A stretch of 64,000 nucleotides of DNA from Muscardinus avellanarius (lineage: Eukaryota; Chordata; Mammalia; Rodentia; Gliridae): positions 21,982,845-22,046,844 of the forward strand of contig OY726573.1 in NCBI GenBank assembly GCA_963383645.1. The letters run 5' to 3'. This document shows, one piece after another, positions 45,160 to 57,775 of the stretch. The notes beneath the pieces were generated by a model that was not told where the DNA came from, did no database searches, and saw only the letters and a program-made list of their open reading frames with translations. Each line of letters begins with the position of its first letter. The stretch's first letter is position 1. A program made the translations under genes and the position numbers.

Positions 45160-47050
45160 CGGGACGCGGGGCGGGGGATGGCTGGGTTCGCCAGGGCTGT
45201 GCTAAGGGCGCGGCAAGCCGTCGGGGCTGGGGAGGAAGGGGCGCTGGCCGGGGAGGACCCGGGGCAGGGGCGCGGTCCTGGAGCCCGGGCGGGTCCGCCG
45301 GGCGCTCCCCGGGGCCTGTCCCGATGACCTCCAGCGGGCCGCGCGCGGGCGGGGCCGCCGAGAGGCCCGAGGGCGGCCGGGCGGGGCAGGCTTCGGACGG
45401 GCGCGCCCGACCGTCGTCCCCGGGCGGGCGCCGCGGGAGCACCTCGGGAGGCGGCGCCGCGCGGCCGGGCGCGGCCGCCTGGGAGCAGGACGGCGCTCCG
45501 CACCGCGAGCCGAGAGCACTTTCATAAATTTTGTATGGGAGGCGCTCCACGAGCGGGGGCGGGGAGCGGGAGGCCGGGAGGGGGAGGGAGCGGCGGGCGG
45601 GCGGGCGCGGGAGGAGGCGGGAGGTGGGGAGCCGGAGGGAGGGAGGCGCCGCTCCGCGCTCGCTCGGTCCTGCCTGCGCGGGCGCCGTCCCCGAGCTCGG
45701 CGGAGCCCGAGCGCCCCTCTGCAGCGGCGGCTGCCCGAGGGGGCGGGGAGCGGGGCCGCGGGCCGGGGGGCGGCGTCCGGCTCGGAGCCGCCCGCCAAGT
45801 GCCCGGGGCGGCCGGAGCAGGCCGCTCGGGGCTGAGCGGGCGCCCGGGGCTGCCCGGCGGCGCCCTCCGCGCGGGGCTCGGGCTCAACATGCCCCTGCGG
45901 GGCCCGGCTGCCGGGCACCCGCGGGTCCCCGGCTTGCCCCCGCCCCGACGCGCTCGGATTAGCTGCAGCTGGCGCCCTGGGATTTGAATCTGGACCCCGG
46001 GAGGGCGCGCGCCGCGGCCGACCTCGAGGCGGCGGCCCCGCGGCCAACATGCTCCGCAAAGGTGAGTTGGAGCCGCGGGGGCAAGTTGGAGTTGGACGCG
46101 CGCCCCGCGAGCCGCGGCCCGGGCTCCAGCTCGGGAGGCGGTCTCGGGCGGGCGGGCGGGCTGGCGCCAGCGAGCGCACCCGCCGAGGGGCTGCTGCGGG
46201 GTCTCGGCTCCCACCGAGGGCCTCTGGCGACGCCAGGGCTTTCCTCCGTGGATCAAGCCGCCAGGCCTGTGCATGTGGCTGGAGGGGTTAGTCCGAGGCC
46301 AGAGTGAGCGGCCGTGGCGCCAAAGGAGCTGGCCCCCTGGGACCTTTGCTTTGCCATTATAAAGTTGTGCACTTCGGGCTCCATCCCCGGCGCCCGCGCC
46401 CGCTCCTGCCTCGGCCGCTCGGGAGCCGCCAGGCTCGGCCCGCGCTCCGTGCAGCCCGGGTCAGCCGCGCGCCCTCGCTCCCCAGGCGGCCCGGGACGCG
46501 GGCGCCTTCCCAGCAGCCCGGCTTTATCCTCAGGGTCGGGCTCTGGGCACCCAGAAGCCCAGGATGGGAAAGAGCAAATGCCTGAAGCCCGGTTCCTCCA
46601 ACTTTCCCTACGCCGGGAGCAGAGGGACGCGAAGGCAGGCCGTGCGGGCACCGTGCGCGGCCGGTGCGGGCGCAACTTAGGAGCCCGGGCTTCGCTACAT
46701 CCCGCTCGCGCCTCCCAGCAGCCCAGCCGGTACCCCGAGCGGTAAAGTTGGTGCGGGTGCCAGGGAAGTCCCGCCGCGCCCCCACGTGGTTGCCGCTCAG
46801 GGTGCCGTCCCTCGGGTCCGGAGAGGGCAGGCGGCCACGCCGGGAGTGCGCGGGCCCCGCGCCGCCGCCCCGCCTCGCCGCTCGCCCCTCGGGGCCCCGG
46901 GGGGCTGTGGCGCCCTGCTGGGACTCGTCGGCGACCCTCGCCCCGCTGGGCGGCGGGCTGCCCGGCCCTGCGGGAGCCGGCTAAAGCGGGAGCTCAGGTA
47001 GCGGAGGGGCCAGATCCCCGAGCTCCGCGCTCCGGCCTTAATCCGCCCCT
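45160..47050 (+). promoter_or_regulatory. RTN4RL1: RTN4RL1 promoter CpG island
   Basis: About 1.9 kb of dense CpG, repeat-free, around the first coding exon. Long open frames on both strands here come from base composition. The transcription start is not fixed; the 5' UTR probably lies between about 45.5 and 46.05 kb. Confidence 0.8.
46049..46061 (+). CDS. RTN4RL1: RTN4RL1 first coding exon (partial gene)
   Basis: RTN4RL1 (NgR3) is a GPI-anchored leucine-rich-repeat receptor of the Nogo receptor family in neurons. It binds chondroitin sulfate proteoglycans and limits axon growth. Only ATG CTC CGC AAA G is here, encoding MLRK and the first base of Gly, ending in the donor GTGAGT at 46062. That matches the known gene, whose first coding exon holds just these residues and whose second exon, after a long intron, holds all the rest. 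Gene order supports the call: RTN4RL1 diverges from DPH1 in mammals. The second exon lies beyond the window. Confidence 0.88.
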
Positions 47051-48343
47051 GTTTCCATGGCAACAGACCGAGGTGTCGTCAGCACGGGATTTTGACCTCA
47101 CAGCAGGACGGGGAAGGAGAAAACGGGCAGGGGGCTTGGGGGAAAGCCGAGCCCCTAAGCTGGGCGGAAATAAGCGGATGTGGAGTGGTGAAAGAGACCC
47201 AGATAAGCAGGTCAGACAGGTGGGGGGGAGAAAGGGCTGGGAAATGCTCCGCCAAACGTGGAGGCTTGATTGCCCCATCGTGTAAGAATAGTCGCAAACT
47301 TGAGTGTGACTTGTGCCCACCACGTGGGTGGGTACCATACCGGGGAAACACTGCCTGCCTTTCACGATGGTGTGGAAAAGTCTGCAGCATGCTGGAAAAA
47401 GCACTTTGCGGATACACCCCAGTTCCTTTTCCCTGACAAAGGCACAAAAAGTCCTTTCGGCAAGTGAGTGGTGCTGGCCAGTGTTTGCACAGAGAAGGTG
47501 CTTTTCCTAGAGTTGAGCACAGACTCTGATCTGAGAGGCTTGAGCCTGGAGCATGAGAACTTGGCCCAGTGGGGAAGGCTTCCCAGGCAGTTTTAAAAGG
47601 CCGCCATGTTTGGGTTGCAGGTCTGTGATGGAGGTAATAGGGAAGAACTGACATCTCATTTCCCTTTTGGTCTTTTGTCTTTTGGCAGTTTACAGTTAAA
47701 AACGAGCTACAAAGCAGCCCACACACTTTATTTATATGGTTTAGATGGCCACGGAGGCTCCAGCAGCCTCTAAGAGCTTTCCCTCCTGTCCTGGCAAGCT
47801 AGTGGCCCAGATCTGGATGACCCCAGTGCATTCTGGGGGCTGCTCCCTGGGGGAGGCTCCTTACCCTGCTGGAGAGGTGGCTACTGAAGGTCCGGCAGTC
47901 ACCTGTGTTTGCAACTGGCTGTTTTTCCTTTCCTGCACTGGTTGACAAAGAGGCTTACACCTGGATTAGCCAGAGGGAAGCAGAGCAGAGAATCCCTTTG
48001 CTGGCCAGGGTTGGGCTTGGGTGGCCTCAGGTCTGCTGCTTGGGACATTGGACGGGCAAATGACTTTTTCTTTGGTCCTTTCTCAGGCAGCTTTCTCCCT
48101 TAGCCTTGGATCTTTATCCCTTGCATTTGTTTCTCCTGCACACATTGTACAGGACATACTTTGTGTGGATTCTAGCTGTGTGCCCAGAGCCAAAAATATG
48201 CCTCAGCTAATGTCAAGGGAGGTGACCATTGGAATTTCTGCTTCTAGAATTGCTCCCAAAGGCTCCAACAATGATGTTACAGGACAGGTTGGAATGGTTG
48301 TTGCCTATCAGAGCACAGATAGTTTAATTATGATTTGGAAAAT
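47051..48343 (+). other. RTN4RL1: RTN4RL1 intron 1, unique part
   Basis: About 1.3 kb without SINEs. No exon or RNA recognised. Confidence 0.55.
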
Positions 48344-48785
48344 AAAGCCGGGCATGGTGGTGCACGCTTGTAATCCCAGTACTTGGGTGGCTAAAACAGG
48401 AGGATCGCGGTTCGCAGAAAGACTCAGCTACTTAGTGAGCCCTTTGCAACTCAGTGAGACCCTGTTTCAAAATAAAGAATAAAAAAAAAAAAAAATAAGC
48501 CTGGCATGGTGGCGCACGCTTGTCATCCCCTCGCTTGGGAGGCTGAGACAGGAGGATGGCGAAGGTTCGAAGCCAGCCTCAGCTGGCTTAAGAGAACTTG
48601 TTTCCTAATAAAAATATAAAATAGGTCTGGGAGTGTAGCCCGGAGGTAGAAGGCCCCTGGGTTCCATCCCCAGTACCACTAAAATAAATAAAATAAAATA
48701 ATATAGGGCCTGGTGTGTAGGGTGTAGAGCTTGGAAGTAGAATGCCTCTGGGTTCCATTCCCAGTATCACAAAAAAAATTTTTTT
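48344..48785 (+). repeat. Forward SINEs
   Basis: A type A copy (48344-48497), a type D-like body with an intact dID (48500-48690) and a lone dID (48700-48775). Confidence 0.85.
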
Positions 48786-48977
48786 TTGAAGATGGTTTGA
48801 AGGATGAAGGAACATCAGCAGAGTAGCTCTCCCTATATCCTGGGGAGGAGGAATTCTTTCTGCCACAGGAGGTAGGGCTTATGTCTTATAATAGAGTGCC
48901 CTGTGGAGTTGGGGCTCATAGTAAAGGCAGGAGTTGGCCTTGGACCACTAAACCATAAAAGCCATCCCTCTGACTTT

Positions 48978-50212
48978 TTTTTTTTTTTTTTTTTTTTTTT
49001 GTGGTACTGGGGTGGAGCCCAGGGGCTTTTCTACCTCCGGGCTTACTCCCAGACCTGTTTTTGTTTTGTTTTGTTTTGTTTTGTGGGTCTGGGGATGGAA
49101 CCTAAGGGCATTCAACCTCGGAGCTACACCTGCCCTGTTTTTTATTTTATTTTATTTTATTTTTTTGCGGGTTTGGGGATGGAATCCAGAGGCATTTGAC
49201 TACACCCCCTGCCCAATTTTTTATTCCTTATTTATTATTATTATTATTTTTTTTGGTGGTACTGGGGTTCCTGGAAGCCCTTCTACCTTAGGGCTACACT
49301 CCCAGACCTATTTTATATTTTTTTTATTTGGAAACAGGATCTCTTAAAGCCAGTGTGGCTGGCTTCGAACCTGCGCTATCCTCCTGTCTCTGCCTCCCAA
49401 GCCACAGGGATTACAAGCGTGCGCCGCCACGCCCGGCTTTTATTCCTTATTTTGAAACAGGGTCTCACTAAGTTGCAGAGGGCCTCACTAAGTAGCTGAG
49501 GCTGTCCAGGAAACATGATCCTCCGGTCTCAGCCTCCCAAATGCTGGGATAACAAGCGTGTGCCACCATGCCTGGCTTATACTTTATTTTGAAACAGGGT
49601 CTCACTAAGTTGCTGAGGGCCTCACTAAGTAGCTGAGGCTGGCTTCGAACCTGCGTGATCCTCCTGTCTCAGCCTCCCAAGCGCAGGGATTACAAGTATG
49701 CACCACCACGCCCAGCTCTCCCTTTGATTTTTTTATTTTTTTTATGGTGGTACTGGGGTTTCTGGAAACCCTTCTACCTCCGAGCTACACTCCCAGGCCT
49801 ATTTTATATTTTTATTTGGAAACAGGGTCTCTTAAGCCAACAAGATTGGCTTCGAACCTGCGCGATCCTCCTGTCTCTGTCTCCCAAGCGCAGGGATTAC
49901 AAATATGCACCATCACGCCTGGCTCTCCTTCTGATTAATTAATTAATTAATTATTTATTTATTTATTTTGGTGGTACTGGGGTTCCTGGAAGCCCTTCTA
50001 CCTCTGGGCCACACTCCCAGATCTATTTTATATTTTTTGAAACAGGGTCTCTTAAACCAGTGCGGCTGGCTACGAATCTGCGTGAACCTCCTGTCTCCGC
50101 CTCCCAAGCACGGGGATTACAAGCGTGCGCCACCACGCCCTGCTCCCTCTGATTTTTGATTGTCCTATGAAGGGTGTCCCTGGCAGGCCACTTTGAAGGG
50201 GTTGGTAGTACT

Positions 50213-50267
<55 letters not shown>

Positions 50268-50706
50268 GTGTATCTGTAGGTTACTGGGATTGAACTGGTC
50301 ATTCTACCTCTGACTCTGAGCTATACTCACCACCCTTTTATTTTATTTTTGTGGTATTGAGGATTGAATTCAGTGTCAAATCTACCTCCAAGTTATACCC
50401 CCAGTCCCTTTTTTTTTTTTTTTTTTTTAGTACTGGTAATGGAACCTAGGGGTGTTGTACCTCCAAGCTATATCCCCAGATCTGTATTTTGGTCCTTTTT
50501 ATTTTTATATTTATTTTTATTTCTTTGTGGTACTGGGGATGGAACCCAGGAGCATTCTACCTCCGAGCTATACCCCCAGCCCTATTTTTTATTCTTTATT
50601 TTGAAACAGGGTCTCACTAAGTAGCTGAGGCTGGCCTTGAACCGCGATCCTCCAGTCTCAGCCTCCCAAATGCTGGGATTACAAGCGTGCGCCCCCACGC
50701 CCGGCT
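48978..50706 (-). repeat. Reverse SINE cluster
   Basis: Stacked dIDs (49000-49220) lead into type D bodies at about 49255-49437, 49745-49925 and 49970-50150, and other bodies at 49440-49575, 49578-49717 and 50525-50705. A (TG)n run lies at 50214-50262. Confidence 0.85.
50214..50262. repeat. (TG)n microsatellite
   Basis: About 24 uninterrupted TG units inside the SINE cluster. Confidence 0.95.
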
Positions 50707-51535
50707 CCTTTGCCTGCTCTCCTATCTTCTGGCCTAAGCCCTGGCAGGCCAGAGCCCTGGCCCAGGATATAAAAAGCAAACCTCTGGTCAAGAGATGAGA
50801 GGCGGGCAGGGCAAGTGAGGCCCTGAGCCATCCAGCGACGTCCAGGAAGGAAGGGAGGCCTGCTGGGGGTTGTGCTTTGCCAGAAGTAGCCTGCCTAAGG
50901 TCAGGATCTATGGTTTTCATTTTTAGAGCTATAAAAACAGAATGCAAATCAAGAGCCTCTGGGCTAATACAGAACCTTTTCTTAAAGTTTTTGTCTTGTT
51001 AAGAAAGGAAATAGAGTGCCAAATAGGCTTTGTTAAGTGGCAGTCTAATTAATAATTTAAAATCTTGTAGCTGTCTTTCATTAGAATTTATCTGTACATC
51101 AACCACAAAATCAGTCAAACACACTCATTTATAAGTTAATGCCATCCCTGAATAATTCAGCAAGAGCTAGATTAAGGCCTGCATCCCAGTAAGATGCATT
51201 TTGTTCTCTTGGTTTCCATAGCCAGAGGGGCTGGCCTGGTGCCTCAACTGGGCTCCTTTGTGCAGAGGGGAGGACAGAGGACGGGAGGGACCATGGTGTT
51301 GTCAGGTGGCTGGCAGATTTAAATCCAGAGGTTCCCTGGGTGATCAGAGAATCTCACTGTGGCCAGGTGTGAGCAAATTCCTTTTCTGCATCTCTTTGGA
51401 GGCAACCAGGACTTGGAGCTAGAGAGAAAGAGGAGCATCCATGGATGGCCAGGATATTCTTTTCTGCTATGGAGGAAATGTAGAAGGGAAATTTGAGAGC
51501 CTTTCTTAAGAGGGATAAGATAGGAGGCTATTTAT
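50707..51535 (+). other. SINE-free, AT-rich island in RTN4RL1 intron 1
   Basis: About 830 bp with no young repeat. From about 50970 to 51200 it is AT-rich, with CTAATTAATAATTTAAAATC-type homeodomain cores. A candidate conserved enhancer; not shown. Confidence 0.4.
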
Positions 51536-52038
51536 TATGTGTGGTGCTGGGGATGGAAGCCAGAGGCATTTCTACCTCCGAGCCATACCCCTAGCTTTTA
51601 TTTATTTTTTTTGCAATATTGGGGGTGGAACCCAGGGGCATTGTACCTCTGAGCTATACCCCCAACTCTATTTTTTTAGTCTCTTTTTAAATTTTTGAAA
51701 TAGAGTCTCACTGAGTTGCAAAAGGCCTAGCTATGTAGCTTAGGCTGTCCAACGAATCACAATCCTCTGGTCTCTGCCTCCTGAATGCTGGGATTACAAG
51801 CGTGCACCACCATACCTGGCTTTTTTTTTTTTTGGTGATACTGAGGATGGAACCCAGGGGCATTCTACCTCCAAGCTACACCCCAGTCCTATTTCTTGTT
51901 CTTTATTTTGAAATAGGGTCTCACTGAATTGCAAAGGGCCTCACTAAGTAGCTGAGGCTGTCCTCAAACCACAACCCACTTGTCTCAGCCTCCCAAATGC
52001 TGGGATTACAAGCGTGCGCCACCATGCCCAGCTTGTTT

Positions 52039-52085
<47 letters not shown>

Positions 52086-52906
52086 TTGGTGGTACTGGGG
52101 TTCCTGGAAGCCCTTTTACCTCCGGGCTACACTCCCAGACCTATTTTTACATTTTTATTTGGAAACAGGGTCTCCTAAGCCAGCGCACGCGGCTGGCTTC
52201 GAACCTATGCGATCCTCCTGTCTCAGCCTCCCAAGCGCGGGGATTACAAGCATGCGCCACCACGCCCGGCTTGTTTCTGTTTTTTGAAAAAGGATCTCAC
52301 CAAGTTGCTGAGAGCCTCATTAAGTTCCTGAGGCTGTCTTCGAACCTGTGATCTTTTTGTCACAGCCTCCCAAGAACTGGGATTACAGGCATGCACCACC
52401 TTGCCCAATTTATATGAGGCTTTTTAGGCCAATTCTAGAATCAGAAGTGGATTTCAGTGATCCCAGCTCACTTCTGTCCCCATCAAGGAATGCAGTCTGG
52501 TGGAACCAATGTCATCAGAATGTTCTCTTCTCTAGTAGCTTCAAATGGGCTGCTTCTATCCTCAGAGTACCTGTCCTTATGCCAACGTGGGAGTGGTCGT
52601 GCATACCTGTAATCTCAGTACATTGGAGGCTGAGACAGGAGGATTGCCGGTTTGAGGCCAACCTTAGCAATTTAGTGAGACCTTAGAAACTTAGTGAGAC
52701 CCTGTTTAAAAAAAAAAAAGATAGGGCTGGAGGTAAAGCTCAGGTAGAATGCCCCTGGGTTCAATCCCCAGTACTCCCTATCCTCCCCCTATAAAATTCC
52801 CCTGATCCTGTCAGAAAAGAGACACCAAGAGGAAGAGTTATTTTTTGTTTTAGTACTGGAGATTGAATCCAGGGACTTTCCACCTCTAAGCAACAACCCC
52901 TGCCCC

Positions 52907-52939
<33 letters not shown>

Positions 52940-53062
52940 TTTTGAAACAAGCCCTTGCTAAGTTGCTAAGGAGATCTCATTAAGTGTTGAGGCTGGCCTC
53001 GAACCTGTGATCTTTCCATCTAAGCCTCCCAAGTACTGGATCAGTGGCACCACTGTGCCCAG
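51536..53062. repeat. SINE cluster, mostly reverse
   Basis: Reverse copies at about 51536-51820, 51822-52033, a type D at 52085-52270 with (TTTA)n at 52037-52086, and an old body to 52405. A forward copy lies at about 52585-52775 and a reverse one at 52845-53062 with (TTA)n at 52912-52938. Confidence 0.83.
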
Positions 53063-54049
53063 CTGAGGAAGAGTTTAGGGAGCACCAGGACATCCAGGAC
53101 AGCGTGCAGCGTGTCCCCCCGGGCGCAGACGGCAGAGGAAATGTGTTACACCAGTGTGGGAGTCTTCAAGTCCCTTTTCTTCGGGGACGCTCTTCGGGCC
53201 CCAAACTCCCAGCATGGGCACTGGATCTCCACCACAGAATTGACCCCTGAGCTTCTAGTGCCTGCCTCAGCCCTTGGAAGGGTTAATCAGTGCTGACTAT
53301 GGGGACCAGGTAGAGCGGACCCGCACTCTATGCCAGGAGAGGGAGTCTGAAAAGAGGAGGTCTCATTAGGAAAAGAAGGCAGTTTTGCACCCTGACCTTT
53401 GCACCCTGACCTTTGGCAGAGTCACCGTAGATGGGGTTGAGGAGGGGAAGGCCTGTGAAGTGAATCCAGCTGCAAACTCTGGCCACATCTTTGGGACTGA
53501 GGCCTGAGCAGGAGCAGAGCGGTTTACTCTGCTGAGATGAGGAGGAGGGGCCAGGCATCTCTAAGGATGTCAAGAAGGGATCTGTTTGGTACCATCTGCA
53601 GCAAAGTAGTGGTTAAGGTTAAAGCAGAGGGGAGATGACAGGGAGTGAACAGATGGCCAAGGAAGCAAAATAGCTGGCGAAACGGGAACAGAGTCTCCAG
53701 GGACAGCAGAAGGCAGGACCTCCGTGCTGAGCGCCGGAAGCAGCCCTTTCCTCTGGACGCAACGGCTGGCCACCTGGGGTCAATGGAGCCACAGGGAGCT
53801 GTGAGGCAGGGGCCGTGCACGAGGGCTCGCCAAGGCCCGGGGGACCTAGGAAGCTATGGGCTCCAAGGCTAGGGGCCCCCGGTACAGGGACCTTCTTAGT
53901 GTTCATCACTTCAGCAAGGTGCAGCCACCTCAAATCTCACGGAGCGTGCCTGAAGGAGCCTGCTGAGAGCAGCCCTGCGTGCCAGCTGGGCACAGCAGGG
54001 AGTGGATGGTTCTTCCCACCACCTTAGATCCCCTGATGCCAGTTTCTGT
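53063..54049 (+). other. Unique intron sequence with a short tandem duplication
   Basis: A 14-bp unit GCACCCTGACCTTT is repeated at 53387-53400 and 53401-53414, giving two TGACCTTTG nuclear-receptor-type half sites. Nothing else was recognised. Confidence 0.55.
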
Positions 54050-54600
54050 CCATGTACTGACAATAGCTGCTTGTATTTGCTGAGCACTTACTATGGGCCA
54101 AGTTAGGTGTCCTCTGTGCAGGATTTCATACCACCTCCACAGTGCCGCCGCCAGATCCGACGGTGCTTATTCCCACTCTTTTCTTTTGTGGATGAGACCC
54201 AGGGGCGTTCCACCTCCAGGCTATACCCCCAGCCTATTTTTTATTCTTTATTTTGACACAGGGTCTCACTGAGTTGCAGAGGGCCTAAGTAGCTGAGGCT
54301 GTCCGCGAACTGCGATCCTCTTGTCTCAGCCTCCTGAATGCTGGGATTACAAGTGTGCACCACCACACCTGGTTTTATTCTTTATTTTGAAACAGAGTCT
54401 CACTAAGTTGCAGAGGGCCTCACTAAATTGCTGAGGCACACCACGAACCTGTGATCCTCCTGTCTCAGTCTCTCAAGTGCTGAGATTACAGGCGTGCACC
54501 ACTATGCCTGGCTTCAAGATGAAAAGACCAAGGCACAGGCAGGTACCATCCCTGGCCCAGGGTCACTCAGCCGGCACACTGCCAAGTCAGGCACAGTCCC
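54050..54600 (-). repeat. MIR split by reverse SINEs
   Basis: A reverse MIR (TGAGCACTTACTATGGGCCA) starts near 54075 and breaks near 54176. It resumes at about 54513 with GATGAAAAGACCAAGGCAC and GGGTCACTCAGC. Two reverse SINE bodies (54176-54372 and 54373-54512) lie between. Confidence 0.8.
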
Positions 54601-54921
54601 GGCCTTCAGGCTAAGCCCACGCTCTCCTCGCTCTCTGAGCCCCTAAGCTACACTGTCTCATGTGTCCATCTGTCTTGATTTTTGTGACATTTGTTTTTCA
54701 GGGTGCTGCTGAATCATTTGAGTCCTGGTCCTTCCCATGCACTCCCTTCCTGTGTTCCTCCAGGAGGCTCCCTGGCGAGAACCCGGAGCCAGAGCCGCTG
54801 TCATGCTTCCTCTTCTACACTCTCACCTCTGTCTCCTGTTGTGGTGTCTTCATGCAGACAGATGGGAGACAGTGGACCAGGAGCCCTCCTGCTTTCTTCA
54901 TAGCCTTAGAAAGGCCCAAGG
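54601..54921 (+). other. Unique intron sequence
   Basis: No repeat or exon recognised. Confidence 0.4.
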
Positions 54922-55262
54922 CCATGCCTGGTGTGGTGGTGCAGGCCTATCATCCTAGTACTTAGGAGGTGGAGATAGGGGTGTCACAGTTCAAGGACAG
55001 CTGTCTCAACAACTTAGTGAGGTCGACCACTTAGTGAGACCCTGTTTCAAAATAAAACAATAGAAGCCTGGCGTGGTGCACGCTTGTAATCCCTTTTCTT
55101 GGGAGGCTAAGATAGGAGGATTGAGTTTCAAGGACAGCCTCAGCTACTTAGTGAGGTCCTTTGCAACTCAGTGAGACCCTGTTTCAAAATAAAGAATAAA
55201 AATAGGACCGGGAGTATAGCTGGAAGGTAGAATGCCCTGGGTTCTATCCCCAATACAAAAAA
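54922..55262 (+). repeat. Forward SINEs
   Basis: Two forward copies: about 54922-55062 without a dID, and 55065-55262 with one. Confidence 0.85.
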
Positions 55263-57070
55263 AGAGGCTGAAGGCCGAGGCTGATGCGGAGGTGGACCTT
55301 GCTCCCTGTTTTTTGCTCTCTTTGGCTCCCCTTCCAGGCCGATGGACTGGCCAACAGCCACGCCCCAGACTGGAGAAGAGTATCTCCAGAACAGCTGGCA
55401 AGCACGGGGCAGGCCCTTCCACGGGGACTCTCCTCCTCCTCCCATGGTCCAGCCCAAGCCTCCCAGCTAGGAAGGCACCAGCAGGACCCAGGGCTTCTGT
55501 CCCCTTCCAGCTCATGGCTGAGCCTCAGAGAAGCCAATTCTTTCTGCAGTTCTTTTGGAAAAGAAAGAATATGAATGGGGCAGAGAGCTGCTGATTTTGA
55601 GGGGTGGGGTAGAACAAAGTCCCACCTCGGAGCTGCGGCTCTCCTGCATGGTGGTAAGGCAGCGTCTGATCCAGCAGATACAGCAGGTGCTTCGAAGCCT
55701 GTGATTACTGTCTCCTCAGTCAGCAAAGTTTGGAGATGAAACTGCAAACAGCCTCTGCTATCTGATTCACAAGAGTCACTCTGGAGGCCTCTGTGCCAGC
55801 ACAGTGAGAGGGCTGGCAAAGTAGTGTGTGTGTGTGCGTGCGCGCGTGTGCGTGCGTGTGTGTATACAGAAACACCTGGTGAGCACACAGCAGGCTCCCA
55901 GAGCATGTGCATCGGAGTACAGAGCAGCACGCTGAACAGATGTCGGCACCCACACCCGCGGTCCACTAGCATTGCTCGGGGCCACAGCGGGCTGTCGAGC
56001 CACTTGGTAGAGAGCCCCAGGAGTGGGCGAGCCAGCGCCGTGTGTGCCGCGTGTCGGGATCAGAGCTGGCTGAGTGGGTGTGTGGTTTGCCCTAGCAGAG
56101 GGTGGGTGGGCACGACTCATCACACATCTGCCAGGGGAAAGACCACTGCAGGCCCCAGAGATGTGGCCTCTTGGCAGCTTACTGGGTTGATTCCAGAGAG
56201 TAGTGGCATCATGGTGACAACCGTGTCAGCCTTCAGAAAATTGAGCAAAAGTCCCCTGAGTCGGGAGAAAAGCTGAGCTCCCAACGCAGCCCATGGAAGT
56301 GGCGGGAAAGTTTGCTCCTGCCTCCCAAATTGCCCGGCGAGCCTGCCATCTCTGAGCCCACTCAGAGTGGAGGAGGGCATTACATATGCTCATGTAGGGA
56401 GATTCACGAGGCCCTAGGGGGAAAATTGGCATTCTTAGTAGAATGATTTATTTATAGGGCAATTGGATGATGGGATATGGATGCTAAGGTGCCTCCATTA
56501 GTGAGAAGCACGCGGGGCAGGAAGCCTTGCTCTGTGTTTGACATTTAGTGGGGCGGCTCCTACCAGGGAGCTGCTTTTTCTTTTAGAAGGTTTTGCCTTT
56601 AATGTTCTATTCATGGGCCTGTCTGGGCAGGCTGGGGGAGGCAGGAGCATGTAGAGATGGGCCGGGGGCTGAGGCTGTCTGGCTCTAGGAGGCCCAGGGA
56701 GGCCACTCAGCGGCCAGCGTGGGGCGGCCCTGGCAGGGCTGCCGGTGGAAGGCGGCTGTGCCGGCGCTCCGCAGGTGACCGGCTCACTGCCACCTCCCGT
56801 TGGCACGTGCTGCCCACCGCACACGCGTGTTTACCTTCCCGCTTGCCATTCCTCGCTGGCTACCAGCTCCAGCCACGGTCCTTAGAAGCTGGCTTTGGCC
56901 TTGCTGCTGTCCTCTCCTTTCCGGGGACTGTGGAGCTGTGGGAAGAGCCCTCCAGAAGGTGGAGGCCTGGGGCTGGGTTCAGTTTCATTTTTGTGAAACT
57001 GACTTACTGAGACCATGGGCAGTCTCATTCATTCTTACCGGGCCTAGTCTACTCATCTGTAACATGATTA
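55263..57070 (+). other. Largest SINE-free stretch of RTN4RL1 intron 1
   Basis: About 1.8 kb without SINEs. It contains a (TG)n/(CG)n alternating run at 55824-55864 and an AT-rich pocket near 56440-56510. No exon was recognised. The lack of insertions in a SINE-dense intron suggests constraint. Confidence 0.45.
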
Positions 57071-57775
57071 GGTTTTTTTGGGGAGGGGGGTAGTGATACT
57101 GAGGATTGAACCCCCCAGGGTCATACTACCTCTGAGATATACCCCAAGCCCTATTTTATTTTAAATGTTTATTTATTTATTTATTTATTTATTTATGTAG
57201 TACTGGGGATGGACTCCAGGGGCTTTCTACCTCCGGGATACACCTCCAAACCTATTTTATATTTTATTTGGAAACAAGGTCTCACTAAGTTGCCAAGAGC
57301 CTCACCAAGTAGCTGAGGTTGGCTTCAAACTTCTGTGATCCTCCTGTCTCAGCCTCCCAAGTACTGGGATTACAAGTGTGCACCACCACACCTGGCCTTA
57401 TTTTTTTATATTATTATTAATTAAGTAATTTATTTATTTGCGGGTCTGGGGGTGGAACCCAGGGTCATTTGACCTCTGAGCTATACCCCCAGGCTAATTT
57501 TTCATTTTGAAACAGGGTCTCACCAAGTTGTGGAGCACCTAAATAGCTGAGGCTGTCTGTAAACCACAATCCTTCTGTCTCAGCCTCCTGAAAGCTGGGA
57601 TTACAAGCGTGTGCCACCATGCCTGACTCTCTAATTTTTTATTTTAAAACAGGGTCTAACTAAGTTGTGGGGGGGCCTCACTAAGTTCTTGGGGCTGGTC
57701 TTATCTTTAACCTGCAATCCTCCTGTCTCAGCCTCCCAAGTACTAGGATTACAGGCATGTACCACCACACCTGGC
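57071..57775 (-). repeat. Reverse SINE cluster
   Basis: A dID (57085-57155), (TTTA)n, a type B copy (57198-57393), a type A-like copy (57430-57630) and an old body to 57775. Confidence 0.84.

Noticed and set aside
45202..46307. Frames of 107-325 codons on both strands in the RTN4RL1 CpG island
   Set aside because: Base composition explains them. The only supported coding bases are 46049-46061, which end in a consensus donor.
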